Shown: positions 24,259-33,509, numbered from the stretch's first letter. The stretch is 61,356 nt of DNA from JBDTVS01 sp040007095 (GCA_040007095.1 JBDTVS010000034.1:1-61356); one strand, 5' to 3'. Notes: generated from the letters alone by a model not told the origin. Translations and numbers: made by a program.

Positions 24259-24722
24259 GCGCTCTTGGGCACCACGCTGATCGCACCGTTGTTCTCGAGA
24301 ATCACCGCATGGACGTCGCACGCGTTCGCGTAACCGGACTGCCTGAGCGCGGCGTTCAGTTCGTGGTGCGTCAGCTTCGCGCGAGCCATGACCTCCTCGA
24401 ACAGCTGGCCATTGTGAACGATCAGCTGCGGGCGTCCCTCGATCAGCGCCTCGAGTCTCTTGTTGCGAAACGTCGCCATGCCGATGATGTGATTGAAGCC
24501 GACGAGGACGAACGCGGAAATCAAACCGCCGACGAGCGAGTTGTCTCCACCGTTCATTGAATTCTGCACCGCGTTCGAGAGCACCAACAGCAGCACGAGA
24601 TCGAACGGCGCGAGTTGACCGACCTGACGTTTTCCGGTCAGCCGTAACAGCAGCAGGAGAAATCCATAGACGACCGCGCTGCGCAGAATCAGCTCCCACC
24701 AGGGCACCGCAAGGTTGAACAT
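24228..24722 (-). CDS. DUF421/YetF-family membrane protein
   Basis: The protein has 164 residues from ATG 24722, preceded by GGAGG; ATG 24743 is an alternative. Three membrane helices lie in residues 5-75, with the family block LRLTGKRQVGQLAPFDLVLL and LSNAVQNSMNGGDNSLVGG. A cytoplasmic YetF-like domain follows (LEALIEGRPQLIVHNGQLFE, then AKLTHHELNAALRQSGY and VHAVILENNGAISVVPK). The function is unknown; homologs occur in spore and stress contexts. It converges on the YfiM-like gene. Confidence 0.88.
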   Translation of the reverse strand: MFNLAVPWWELILRSAVVYGFLLLLLRLTGKRQVGQLAPFDLVLLLVLSNAVQNSMNGGDNSLVGGLISAFVLVGFNHIIGMATFRNKRLEALIEGRPQLIVHNGQLFEEVMARAKLTHHELNAALRQSGYANACDVHAVILENNGAISVVPKSAQGVPGPDRA

Positions 24723-24976
24723 TCGACGCGTCCTCCGTCTCATTAGCAGTCTAGTCGTGTCGCAGAAATTCGCCGGCACATTTTCAGGATCGCAAGTGCG
24801 TGAAGCGCACGAATATCAGGAAGGTGTAAGCGACGAGCCGCGCGGCGGAGGCGCCTCTCGGACAATGGCCAACCCCGCCGAGACACGAGAACGGACGAGG
24901 CGCGTAGGTTGAGCAGGCCTGTTGAATTCGGCGCTCTGGGCAGGGCGGCAGCGAGTCAACTCGGCGGCTTCGCGTA

Positions 24977-25045
24977 GTTCACCACCGGGATCACCGAGAA
25001 AACATTCTGTCGTTGGCTCGGTGTGCTCGGCGTGCTTGGTGGTTG
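24977..25045. repeat. CACCGAG-word palindromic repeat in a 535-bp spacer
   Basis: The left arm is TTCACCACCGGGATCACCGAG. The right arm is CTCGGTGTGCTCGG and ends TTGGTGGTTGA. The rest of the spacer (24723-24976 and 25046-25257) shows no gene. Confidence 0.7.
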
Positions 25046-25257
25046 ACGTGAAACGAGCTCACGACCCGCTGGGCGGAAATAAAAGAGAGCCGGCGGTCGG
25101 CTCGGTGTAACATGGGCGTCCGAAAGGAGGGCCTGTCTCATGAGTGTCGTCGAACTTCCGCGGGATCGGTCCGCCTGCCTGGCTCCCAGCTAGATCTCAC
25201 CAGCACGCGGACCTTCTTCTCTCACACAACCCATCGGGGTCGCGAAGGAGGATCGAC

Positions 25258-26325
25258 GTGTCTTCATTGGAACGTCTCGGGTGGAATTCTTTTTTTCAAC
25301 AACAACTCGCTGACGAAGGCCCGCTGCGACGCGCGCGCGTGGTGCAGGAGCAGCGTGGACTGTGTGCCCTCGCCGGCGAGGTCGACGGCTGGGCAGAGGT
25401 CAGCGGGCGCTTTCGCCACGATGCCGGCGCGGCGGCCGATTTTCCGGCGGTAGGCGACTGGGTCGGCGTCGCCGCGCCGCCGGGGGCCAATCGCGCGATC
25501 GTGCATCGCCGGCTCGATCGGCGAAGCATTCTGTCGCGCAAGGCAGCCGGGCGGGTCCAGGAAGAGCAGGTCGTCGCGGCCAACGTCGACACGGTGTTCC
25601 TCGTGAACGCGCTGACGTCCGCGATCAGCGCCAATCGCATCGAGCGCTACCTCACGATGGTCTGGGAGGGAGGAGCGACGCCGGTCGTGGTCCTCAGCAA
25701 GGCGGATCTCTGCGCCGATCCGGCAGCGGAAGCGGTCGCACTGCGTCGTCGGCTGCCATTCGTGGACGTCGTGGTCGTGAGCGCGCTCGCGGCCAACGGC
25801 GTAGACGCGCTCACTCTCTACCTCGGGCCGGCGCGGACGGTGGCGCTGCTGGGGTCGTCGGGGACCGGCAAGTCGACGCTGATCAATCGGCTGCTCGGCA
25901 TCGATCGTCTGGGTGTTGGCGCGGTCCGCGACCTGGACGGAAAGGGACGACATACGACGACGTCGCGGCAATTGGTGGAGATGCCGGGGGGTGCACTGCT
26001 GATCGATACGCCCGGCATGCGGGAGCTCCAGCCGTGGGCGGATGAGTCAGCCGTCGATCGGACGTTCGAGGAGGTCGTCGACGTGGCGCGTGGATGTCGT
26101 TTCGCCGATTGCGCGCACGGCACGGAACCTGGTTGCGCCGTGCTGGATGCTGTCGCTGCCGGCGCGCTCGATGCGGGCCGGCTCGAGCACTATCGGCGGC
26201 TATTGCGTGAAGCGGCGTTCGAAGAGCGGAAGAGAGACAAAGGGGCGGCGGCCGAACAGAAGCGGAAATGGAAGCAGATCCACCAGGCGAATAAAGCGCT
26301 GTATCGGCATCGAGAGAAGCCGTAA
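25258..26325 (+). CDS. rsgA: Ribosome small-subunit-dependent GTPase A (RsgA)
   Basis: The protein has 355 residues from GTG 25258, with AAGGAGG 6 nt upstream; the frame is open from 25144 but that part lacks signal. It is a circularly permuted GTPase: an N-terminal OB-fold, G4 LSKAD (146-150), then G1 GSSGTGKS (199-206), then G3 DTPG (250-253). The zinc knuckle Cys280, Cys285, His287 and Cys293 follows. It binds the 30S subunit and helps late assembly by releasing immature subunits. The C-terminus is highly charged, as usual. It sits alone between repeat-bearing spacers. Confidence 0.95.
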   Translation: MSSLERLGWNSFFQQQLADEGPLRRARVVQEQRGLCALAGEVDGWAEVSGRFRHDAGAAADFPAVGDWVGVAAPPGANRAIVHRRLDRRSILSRKAAGRVQEEQVVAANVDTVFLVNALTSAISANRIERYLTMVWEGGATPVVVLSKADLCADPAAEAVALRRRLPFVDVVVVSALAANGVDALTLYLGPARTVALLGSSGTGKSTLINRLLGIDRLGVGAVRDLDGKGRHTTTSRQLVEMPGGALLIDTPGMRELQPWADESAVDRTFEEVVDVARGCRFADCAHGTEPGCAVLDAVAAGALDAGRLEHYRRLLREAAFEERKRDKGAAAEQKRKWKQIHQANKALYRHREKP

Positions 26326-26438
26326 TCGGCGAGCGCGACAACGGCGGCTGATTCGGACGCACACGCGCCCGAATCAGCCACACAACTCACCACGCGCCGC
26401 GACCGCGGCGCGAGAACCCGGGGACGGCACGACCGCCG

Positions 26439-26648
26439 TCAGTGAATCACCTGGCCCTCGATCTGATCGTCCAGCGGTTCGAGATGAGGAATCTCCAAGG
26501 CGCGCACCGCCTCAATGGCCATGGCGAGACTTTGATCGGCGCTGCAACCGGGCTCGGGGTTTCGAAGCCGCTGTCGCGTGGCTCGCAGGACGCGCAGCAC
26601 TTGCGCCCGATCGAATCGTTGACCTTCACAGTGATCACAGAAGCCCAT
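26439..26648 (-). CDS. Small CxxC protein
   Basis: The protein has 69 residues. The N-terminus MGFCDHCEGQRFDRAQVLRV carries one CxxC pair, with another Cys in PEPGCSADQ. The body looks helical and ends in acidic and hydrophobic residues (IPHLEPLDDQIEGQVIH). GAGG precedes the ATG by 6 nt. The family was not recognised. It may bind zinc or a redox partner. The gene is close to the end of rsgA and read towards it. Confidence 0.48.
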   Translation of the reverse strand: MGFCDHCEGQRFDRAQVLRVLRATRQRLRNPEPGCSADQSLAMAIEAVRALEIPHLEPLDDQIEGQVIH

Positions 26649-26743
26649 GTGGTCCTCGCCTACGTAAGAAGAGCGTTCATCGAAGTTGCGTCGTCAACAT
26701 TCTACCTTCGACCGGGACCTGGCAGACTGGATCGGGGTCATGG

Positions 26744-26836
26744 GTCAGTTTCGGATCGACCGCCGAGCACACCGGTTGAACATCTGGATTCTCGGGAACC
26801 TCGGTGACCTGGGTGGTTGACCGTGAAGACTGAGAC
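26744..26836. repeat. CACCGAG-word palindromic repeat with TCAGTTT/AGACTGA ends
   Basis: The outer arms are GTCAGTTTCGG and GAAGACTGAGAC, and the inner words are ACCGCCGAGCACACCGG and GGTGGTTGACCG. It lies just upstream of the bicupin gene. Confidence 0.7.
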
Positions 26837-26895
26837 AGTACCCGGTCACGACGCGACTTGACATTCGCCCGGCACTCAGCCATTTTCTGTGCATC

Positions 26896-27750
26896 ATGCA
26901 TCACGTTGGAAAGCTCGGCGTATTCTCGCCAAATCCTACTTATGACGGGCACAGCGAGGGCTTCATGGAGGCCGTGCTGGTCGATCACGCATCGGGCTCG
27001 GTGCACACCGGCCTCAGCATCGCTCAACTGGACCCGGGCGGCTCGCTGGCGCCGCACATGCACGCCTACGAGGTCGGCTTCTATATCCTGTCCGGCCATG
27101 CGGTCGCCACGATCGATGGCCAGACCTATCAATTCGTCCCCGGAGACTACGGCTGTATCAAGGTCGGCACGCTCCACGCGTGGCGCAATCCTGGAGCGGA
27201 CTCGGTCCGTTGGCTGCGGATGGCAGCGCCGCAGCCCAAACCGTACGGCCTGGAGCGCGACACGTTCTTCCAGAAGGACGGCGCTCTTCCAGGTGAGGGC
27301 GCGCCGCTCGATCCTGCCGCCACAGGGGGCAACCTCCTGGGCCACTTCGACCAATCGCAGATCCCAGCGGGCGACGAAGGCCGGATGGTCTCGGCCGGGC
27401 TTAAAGGCGTCTTTCTCAAATGGCTGATCGACGAGAAGTTCGGCGCCATTCACCATCGACTGCTCTTTATCGAATACCTGCCCGGCGTCGGCATCGGCGC
27501 GCACGATCACACCTATGAAGAGGCGTACTTCATTCTCAGCGGGGAGGTCGAGGCGACCCTTGATGGCACGCGCTATCTGGCCAGCGCCGGGGACGTGCTC
27601 TGGACCTCGACAGGCTGCACCCACGCATTCAAGAACACCGGCAACGAGCCTGTCCGGTGGCTCGAAACCTTCTCGCCGCAGCCTCCCCGCGAAAACGTCT
27701 TTCGATTCTTCTCGGAATGGGACCAGAAGGCGAAGGAACTGGAAGGATAA
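26896..27750 (+). CDS. Bicupin protein
   Basis: This 284-residue cytoplasmic protein consists of two cupin barrels. Barrel one has the metal motif His54, His56, Glu59 (PHMHAYEVGFYILSG) with His94. Barrel two has His203, His205, Glu209 (GAHDHTYEEAYFILSG) with His243 (CTHAF). Both sites look intact, which is uncommon because many bicupins keep only one. Related folds include ureidoglycine aminohydrolase, quercetinase-like and gentisate-type dioxygenases; none can be chosen from sequence. No signal peptide is seen. The matrixin gene follows after 81 bp on the same strand. Confidence 0.85.
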   Translation: MHHVGKLGVFSPNPTYDGHSEGFMEAVLVDHASGSVHTGLSIAQLDPGGSLAPHMHAYEVGFYILSGHAVATIDGQTYQFVPGDYGCIKVGTLHAWRNPGADSVRWLRMAAPQPKPYGLERDTFFQKDGALPGEGAPLDPAATGGNLLGHFDQSQIPAGDEGRMVSAGLKGVFLKWLIDEKFGAIHHRLLFIEYLPGVGIGAHDHTYEEAYFILSGEVEATLDGTRYLASAGDVLWTSTGCTHAFKNTGNEPVRWLETFSPQPPRENVFRFFSEWDQKAKELEG

Positions 27751-27779
27751 GAGCCCGGAGACGACGCTGCGATGCTCGA

Positions 27780-27812
27780 GCCACCAAGCACACAAAGAGC
27801 ACAAAGAGAATC
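27780..27812. repeat. CACAAAG-word repeat, single arm
   Basis: CCACCAAGCACACAAAG is followed by AGCACAAAGAG. It lies just 5' of the matrixin start and, read in frame, would add a spurious N-terminus. Confidence 0.6.
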
Positions 27813-27831
27813 GACAGCTTCGACCAGAGCC

Positions 27832-28416
27832 GTGGTCACACGAGCACTGGCGCTCGCATTCGCCGTGATTGTCTTCACCAGCGTGGTGAGGGCCGCGCAC
27901 TGGGCGCCAGGCACGACGATCCCGGTCTGGATCGATCCGGCGGGTGCGCCGACGGGCGGCGACCGGCTGGTCGAGCGCGCCATGCAGACCTGGACCACCG
28001 CCGCGAACGGACGATTCCGGCTCGAACAGAGCGCCACCAGGAACGGGGCGGGCATTCGCGTCCATTTCTTCACACGCGATTGGCGGTACGGGATGACCGA
28101 GGCGCGCCCCGATCCGCGGACGGGCCTGCTGACCAGCGCCGAGGTCGTCGTGGCGGCTGATGCCGACGGCGACGCCCTCGATCGTCAAATCGTCGTCTAT
28201 CTGACGGCGCTGCACGAGCTCGGCCACGCCATCGGCCTGGCACACAGTGCCGACATCGGCGACATCATGTATCTCTTCCGCAATCCGGGCGACGGCGCGC
28301 GCTTCTTCGGCACGTACCGAAGGCGCCTCCGCTCCGCCGACGACATCGGCTCCGCGCAGGCCACCGGCCTGTCTGCGGACGATGTGCGGGGCCTGAGAGC
28401 GCTCTATGATCGCTAG
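27832..28416 (+). CDS. Exported matrixin-like zinc metalloprotease
   Basis: The protein has 194 residues from GTG 27832; ATG 27772 would add 20 residues encoded by repeat DNA and is less likely. A signal peptide covers residues 1-22. The metzincin signature is complete: His128, Glu129, His132 and His138 in HELGHAIGLAHS, and the Met-turn Met146 in IMYLF. The preceding WTTAANGRFRLEQ strand and the ...ADDVRGLRALY end are typical of peptidase M10A. It probably cleaves proteins in the periplasm or outside. No propeptide cysteine switch is seen. Confidence 0.88.
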   Translation: MVTRALALAFAVIVFTSVVRAAHWAPGTTIPVWIDPAGAPTGGDRLVERAMQTWTTAANGRFRLEQSATRNGAGIRVHFFTRDWRYGMTEARPDPRTGLLTSAEVVVAADADGDALDRQIVVYLTALHELGHAIGLAHSADIGDIMYLFRNPGDGARFFGTYRRRLRSADDIGSAQATGLSADDVRGLRALYDR

Positions 28417-28545
28417 AGCGGGGAAACAAACAGCCTGTGTGATCTCTGTGGTTCGACGGTTCATTCCAAACTGCCGAGCATCGGCAGATCGCGCGTGGGG
28501 CGATTGGCCGCTGATCTGTGGGAGGATACGCGTGGAGGCGATGGC

Positions 28546-29553
28546 ATGAAACTGCTGGCTCGACTGACGTTCGCGGGGGCGGTACTCGCGTGGGCCGGCG
28601 GCCGGCAGGTGGCGGCACAGGCCCCCGCGCCCGAGGTACAGAAGCACGTCGACGCGGCGAAACAGGCGGCTGGCGCGGACCACATGGGGGTGTTTCAACC
28701 GGTGTGCGACGGCGCGCTCGCGCTGGCGAATCCGCCCGCCCCGCGCGGCGGTGGACCCGGCCGCGGGCGCCAGGGCGGACCGCCGCCGACGCCGGCGCGC
28801 GAGTCGTGGTACGCCGAACCGGCCAAGGTGTTCGACAACCTCTACTACGTGGGGATGACGGAGTACTCGGCGTGGGCGATCACGACCTCGCAGGGCATCA
28901 TCCTGCTCGATGCCATCTACGACTACTCGATCGAAGCCGAAGTCGACGAAGGGCTCAAGAAGCTTGGGCTGAACCCCGCCGACATCAAGTACGTGATCGT
29001 CAGCCACGGCCACCTGGATCACGCCGGCGGCGCCAAGCACCTCCAGGACAAGTACGGCGCACGACTTGTGATGTCGGCCGCGGACTACGACCTACTCGAC
29101 CAGCAGAATCCGACGTGGAAGCCAAAGCGCGACATGGTCGCGACCGACGGCCAGAAGCTTACGCTGGGAGATACGACGCTGACGCTGTACCTGACGCCGG
29201 GTCACACCGAAGGCACGATCTCGACGCTGATTCCCGTGCGCGACGGCGGACGCCCGCATCTGGCGGCCGCCTGGGGAGGCACGCTCTTCAATTTCGGACC
29301 GATCCGGCCGCGGCTGGTGGCCTATGCGCAGTCGGCCGATCGCTTCCGGGATATCGCCACGAAGGCCGGTGCCGACATCATTCTGTCGAACCACACGCAG
29401 TACGACGGCACCAAGGCGAAGCTGGCTGCGCTGAAGACGAGGCAACCCGGCGCTCGCCACCCCTACGTCGTCGGCAACGACGTGGTGCGACGCTACTTGA
29501 CGGTCGTGAACGAGTGCGCGCAAGCGGCGATCGCGATCGTACCCGCGCAGTGA
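28546..29553 (+). CDS. Exported MBL-fold hydrolase, subclass-B3-like (paralog of 46115-47116)
   Basis: The protein has 335 residues from ATG 28546 with GGAGG 7 nt upstream. A signal peptide (ending VAAQA) is followed by an N-terminal helical extension and a Gly/Arg/Pro linker. The MBL domain follows, with His154, His156, Asp158 and His159 (SHGHLDHAGG), then TPGHTEGTIS and ILSNHTQYDG. The paralog at 46115 has the same four residues at the same positions. B3-type folds include beta-lactamases, but the long extension and the EWYAEPxKVFDNLYYVG-like block suggest another substrate. Its location is periplasmic. Confidence 0.87.
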   Translation: MKLLARLTFAGAVLAWAGGRQVAAQAPAPEVQKHVDAAKQAAGADHMGVFQPVCDGALALANPPAPRGGGPGRGRQGGPPPTPARESWYAEPAKVFDNLYYVGMTEYSAWAITTSQGIILLDAIYDYSIEAEVDEGLKKLGLNPADIKYVIVSHGHLDHAGGAKHLQDKYGARLVMSAADYDLLDQQNPTWKPKRDMVATDGQKLTLGDTTLTLYLTPGHTEGTISTLIPVRDGGRPHLAAAWGGTLFNFGPIRPRLVAYAQSADRFRDIATKAGADIILSNHTQYDGTKAKLAALKTRQPGARHPYVVGNDVVRRYLTVVNECAQAAIAIVPAQ

Positions 29554-29781
29554 GGACCACCCGGCGGTCACCGCCTTCGTTCCTCGCCGAGCCACTTGAT
29601 GGGTTCCCAGCATCGTCTCGAGGTGAAGACAACTCGAGGCCTTGAATCCTCGGACCGCTTCATGGCGTCTTATCGACGTTCGCGTTCGAGCTTCGCCTGG
29701 TGCATACAATAGGGTCAAAATTCGCGCGCTGAGCTCTGCCGACGCGAAGGTTCCGAGCCTCGACGCTCATCGGAGGGATGG

Positions 29782-31242
29782 ATGAAAGCGAAATATCTGT
29801 ATCTTGCCATGGGCCTCGCCGGGGCGCTGGCCATGCCCGCCGCCGCCCAGGACGCCAAGACCGTGGTCAACGCAGCATCGAAGGCCATGGGCGCTGACGG
29901 TTTGACGTCACTCACGATCTATGGGTCTGGTGCCAATTTCGGACTCGGACAGTCGAACAACTCGAATGGCGCCTGGCCCAGGACCAACGTCAGCGACTAC
30001 GTGCGCGCGATCGACTTCTCGCAGCCCGCCTCGCGGGCAACCGGAGTGACGTTCGCCGCCCCCGTCACGGGCGGACCGGCCGTCCAGGCGCAGTTCCAGC
30101 AGAACATCACGCCGGCGAACAACGCGTGGGCGCAGCAGTTGGAGATCTGGACCACGCCGTGGGGCTTTCTGAAAGGTGCGGCGGCGAATAACGCGACGGC
30201 GAAATCGCAATCGATTGGCGGCAAGAAGTACAACGTCGTGACGTGGATGACGACCCAGAAAGCGCCGTCGGGAACCCCCTACAAGGTGGTGGGCTATATC
30301 AACGACCAGAACCTCGTCGACAAAGTCGAGACCTGGCTCGAGAACCCGATCTTCGGCGACATGCTCGTCGAATCGCTCTATACCGAGTACCGGGACGCCA
30401 ACGGGTTGAAGTACCCCGCGTTCATGGTGCAGAAGCGCGGCGGCTCGGCGACCTTCGAAGCCCAGATTCTTGGCGTCAATGTGAATCCAGCGAACATCGC
30501 CCAGTTGGTGACACCTCCCGCGGGCGGGCAGCGCGGCGGTCCGCCGCCGGGAGCCGGGGCCGGAGCAGCCGCCGCACCAACATCCGAGAAGCTGGCCGAC
30601 GGTGTCTATCGCATCAACGGCGCCTACAACGCGATCGCGATCGAGTTCAAGGATCACATCGTGCTCTTCGAGGGCGGCCCGCAGAGCGAAGCGCGGTCGA
30701 TGGCGATCATCGCTGAAGCGAAGAAGGTGATTCCGAACAAGCCGATCCGCTACTCGATCCTGACCCACCATCACTTCGACCATTCGAGCGGACTCCCCGC
30801 CATCGTCGCGGAGGGCGCCACCATCATCACGCACGAGGTGAACAAGGCATTCTTCGAGAGGGCGCTGAATGCGCCGCGCACGCTTGCGCCGGATGCGATG
30901 TCGAAGTCGGGAAAGAAGCCGAAGATCGAAACGGTCGCCGAAAAACGAGTGCTGCAGGACGAGACGCGTACCGTTGAGATCCATCACGTGACGGGGCTTC
31001 CCCACGCCGACGGAATGCTGATGGTGTATCTCCCGAAGGAAAAGCTTCTGGCTTATGCCGACATGTTCAATCTGCCGCCGGCCGCCAATCCGGTGCCGAA
31101 CCCACCGGTCGTGGGGACGATGGTCTTTCTCGAGAACATGGAACGGCTTAAGCTCGAGCCCGAGAAGATCATGTCGGTGCATTCCCTCAACCCCGACCGG
31201 CTCGCCACGAAGGCCGACATCCTGAAATCGCTCGGCAAGTAG
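29782..31242 (+). CDS. Exported MBL-fold protein with a long N-terminal domain
   Basis: The protein has 486 residues from ATG 29782, preceded by GGAGGGATGG. A signal peptide runs to AMPAAAQDA. Residues 25-250 form a separate outer-membrane-lipoprotein-like beta domain (LTIYGSGANFGLGQ, LVDKVETWLENPIFGDMLVE). A Gly/Pro/Ala linker follows (about 255-272). The C-terminal MBL domain has HHHFDHSSGL, HEVNKAFFE and a late VHSLNPDR. A TACAAT at 29705-29710 may be its -10. Same strand as the preceding MBL gene, but 228 bp away. The substrate is unknown. Confidence 0.85.
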   Translation: MKAKYLYLAMGLAGALAMPAAAQDAKTVVNAASKAMGADGLTSLTIYGSGANFGLGQSNNSNGAWPRTNVSDYVRAIDFSQPASRATGVTFAAPVTGGPAVQAQFQQNITPANNAWAQQLEIWTTPWGFLKGAAANNATAKSQSIGGKKYNVVTWMTTQKAPSGTPYKVVGYINDQNLVDKVETWLENPIFGDMLVESLYTEYRDANGLKYPAFMVQKRGGSATFEAQILGVNVNPANIAQLVTPPAGGQRGGPPPGAGAGAAAAPTSEKLADGVYRINGAYNAIAIEFKDHIVLFEGGPQSEARSMAIIAEAKKVIPNKPIRYSILTHHHFDHSSGLPAIVAEGATIITHEVNKAFFERALNAPRTLAPDAMSKSGKKPKIETVAEKRVLQDETRTVEIHHVTGLPHADGMLMVYLPKEKLLAYADMFNLPPAANPVPNPPVVGTMVFLENMERLKLEPEKIMSVHSLNPDRLATKADILKSLGK

Positions 31243-31253
31243 CGCTCGCCCGA

Positions 31254-31305
31254 GTCGGCATGCGCGGTCGGCATGCGCGGTCGGTAGGCACGGTCGGCAG
31301 ACGCG
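31254..31305 (+). repeat. 13-bp tandem repeat, four units
   Basis: Units read GTCGGCATGCGCG, GTCGGCATGCGCG, GTCGGTAGGCACG and GTCGGCAGACGCG. They begin 12 bp after the stop codon of the MBL gene and may be a local slippage product. Confidence 0.8.
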
Positions 31306-31463
31306 GCCGATCACGTAATCGCTCGCCGCGCCCGCCGACTCGCCTCGCACCGTAGTGATACCTGCGGACGAGGCGGTCGTCTACCGAGACGTCCTGTCCA
31401 TGTTCGCCGCGTGAGACGCGGTCCGACGCTCGAAGGCTCGGCAGTGTGAAGCGTCCGCCCTTT

Positions 31464-31506
31464 CACAAATGCCTTCTTCGTGATCTTTGTGACCTTTGTG
31501 GTTCAG
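31464..31506. repeat. CACAAAG-word repeat, single arm
   Basis: CTTCGTGATCTTTGTGACC is followed by TTTGTGGTTCAG. The stretch lies about 40 bp beyond the stop of the PQQ dehydrogenase gene and resembles 2370-2412. Confidence 0.6.
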
Positions 31507-31544
31507 ATTTTTTCCAGCTCTTTGCGCAGCTCGTCGTGGTTCGT

Positions 31545-33509
31545 TCAGGGAAGCCCGAACGCGATGATGTTCTGTCCGGCCGCGACGGCGACGTACTGTT
31601 TGTTGTCGAACATATAGGTCATCGGCGAGGCCTTCCATAGCTGGCTGGTCTGAAAGCTCCAGAGCGGTTTGCCGTTCGCTGCATCCGCGGCCATCAGCGC
31701 TCCGCTGTCCTCGCCGAAGATCACCACGCCGCCGCCGGTCGAGAGCGTTCCCCCCCACGAGTTCACGGCGCCGGTCTGCGGCAGTTCCCACACCGCCTTG
31801 CCGGTGTGAATGTCGATCGCGCGCAGAATTCGCTGCGCCGGCTCGTCGGGCGCCTGCCGGAACGAGCCGCCCATGAACCCCTTCCCCGCTTCCCAGTCCA
31901 TCGGCGTCCTGGTGAAGATGCCGCACTTGTCGTTGGTCTGCACGTAATAGAGTCCGGTCGCCGGGTTGAACGACGTGGAGTACCAGTTGGACGCGCCGTC
32001 GAGTGACGGACAGACCCGCCGTCCTTCGAGCGAGGGCTCCATGTCAGGCACCCTGATGGGACGGCCCTCCGCCGACAGGCCGGTCGCCCAGGTAAGGTTC
32101 TTGACGTACTGCGTGCCGAAGAGAAACTTGCCGTTGACGCGATCGAGCACGTAGAAGAATCCGTTTCGATTGGCCTGCACCAGCAGCTTGCGCGGCTGTC
32201 CCTGCCACGTCGCATCGACCAGCGCCGGCGTCTCCTGGGCGTCGTAGTCCCACACGTCGTGCGGCGTGAACTGGAAATGCCATTTCAACGTTCCGGTCTT
32301 CGCATCGAGGGCCACGACCGAATCGGTGTAGAGGTTGTCGCCCATGCGATCGTCGCCAATCAGGTCCGGTCCCGGGTTGCCGACCGTCCAGTAGATCGTC
32401 TCGAGCTGAGGATCGTACGCGCCGGTCATCCACGTGGTCCCGCCGGGGTGAGCGATTCCCTTGCCCTGCCACGTCTCGGCCCCCGGCTCGCCCGGCCGGG
32501 GAACGGTCCAGAACCGCCACATCTCCTTGCCCGATGCCTGATCGAACGCGGCCACGAACCCTCTCACGCCTTCGTCGCCGCCCGAGGTGCCGGTGACGAC
32601 GAGGTTGCCGACGGGCAGCGGCGCGCCGGTGGCGTTGTAGTTCTGGTGCCAGTCGGCCATCTCGGTCTCCCACAGGAGCGCGCCCGTATGGCGATTGAGC
32701 GCGATGAGGTGGGCGTGATCGGTCACCATGAATACGCGATCGCCGGCGACGCTGGCGCCGCGGTTCACGCCGCCGGCGGCGTTGCCGACCAGGCCCTTCG
32801 TGCGGGGACGCTGGTAATGCCAGATTTCCCGGCCGCTACCGGCATCGAGCGCGTAGCACTCGTTCGCGCTGGTCACGTACATCACGCCGTCTGCGACGAT
32901 CGGCGTGACCTGCAGGCGCGATGTGTTGGGCAGGCTGAAGATCCATTTCGGCGCCAGCGTCGCGACGTTGCCCTTGCCGATCTGCGTCAGCGGACTGTGG
33001 CGGCTTCCGCTGGTCTCGCCGTTGTAGCTCGACCAGCCCGCCTGCGAGGTCACGCTGCGGTACTGTTCGCCGGCCTTGCGAAGCAAGTGGATCCGCCGGT
33101 CGTCGCCCAGCAGCTGCATGTCCCCGGCGCTCTGGTTCATCACCAGGCCTTCGAGCGTACCCCCGCTTCGAAGCGCGACTTTGGCGCGCGCCGGCGCCGA
33201 TCCGTTCGCCGGGCGCAGCGTCCGAAGAAAGCCGATCAAATCGGCCACCTCCCCGCTTGACAGCGCGCCGAACGACGGCATGCCGGCATTGGGCAGCCCC
33301 TCTCGAAGGAGCGTCGTCAAGTCCTGATCCGTGCGGGCGGGAATTCGCGCGGCAATCGCCGGCCCGAGCTCGCCGCCGTTCCCGGTGGTGCCATGGCAAC
33401 CGGCGCAACGGCTCACGAATGTTTGCTGTCCGCGGGCGGCGGCAGGGGCCTGGGCCTCCGCGAACGAGCCGGCCAACAACGCGGCGCACAAGAAGGCAGC
33501 GACTCGCAT
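31545..33509 (-). CDS. PQQ-dependent dehydrogenase with N-terminal cytochrome c
   Basis: This 654-residue periplasmic quinohemoprotein has a signal peptide ending SFAEAQA. A cytochrome c domain follows with Cys35, Cys38, His39 (CAGCH) and the axial Met in GMPSFG. A linker then leads to an eight-bladed PQQ propeller with blade motifs such as ALDAGSGREIWHYQ, ALDAKTGTLKWHFQ and IDIHTGKAVWELP. The WDYDAQETPALVD block is near the expected catalytic Asp. No vicinal Cys pair is present, unlike classical methanol dehydrogenases. It oxidises an alcohol or sugar and passes electrons to its own heme. The GlcG-like gene lies 36 bp upstream in the same operon. Confidence 0.9.
   Translation of the reverse strand: MRVAAFLCAALLAGSFAEAQAPAAARGQQTFVSRCAGCHGTTGNGGELGPAIAARIPARTDQDLTTLLREGLPNAGMPSFGALSSGEVADLIGFLRTLRPANGSAPARAKVALRSGGTLEGLVMNQSAGDMQLLGDDRRIHLLRKAGEQYRSVTSQAGWSSYNGETSGSRHSPLTQIGKGNVATLAPKWIFSLPNTSRLQVTPIVADGVMYVTSANECYALDAGSGREIWHYQRPRTKGLVGNAAGGVNRGASVAGDRVFMVTDHAHLIALNRHTGALLWETEMADWHQNYNATGAPLPVGNLVVTGTSGGDEGVRGFVAAFDQASGKEMWRFWTVPRPGEPGAETWQGKGIAHPGGTTWMTGAYDPQLETIYWTVGNPGPDLIGDDRMGDNLYTDSVVALDAKTGTLKWHFQFTPHDVWDYDAQETPALVDATWQGQPRKLLVQANRNGFFYVLDRVNGKFLFGTQYVKNLTWATGLSAEGRPIRVPDMEPSLEGRRVCPSLDGASNWYSTSFNPATGLYYVQTNDKCGIFTRTPMDWEAGKGFMGGSFRQAPDEPAQRILRAIDIHTGKAVWELPQTGAVNSWGGTLSTGGGVVIFGEDSGALMAADAANGKPLWSFQTSQLWKASPMTYMFDNKQYVAVAAGQNIIAFGLP

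Noticed and set aside
26677..29040. A 787-codon open frame on the minus strand opposite the bicupin, matrixin and MBL genes
   Set aside because: It is antisense to three genes with clear catalytic motifs, and its translation is Arg/Gly/His-rich without any domain. It is a GC-bias artefact.
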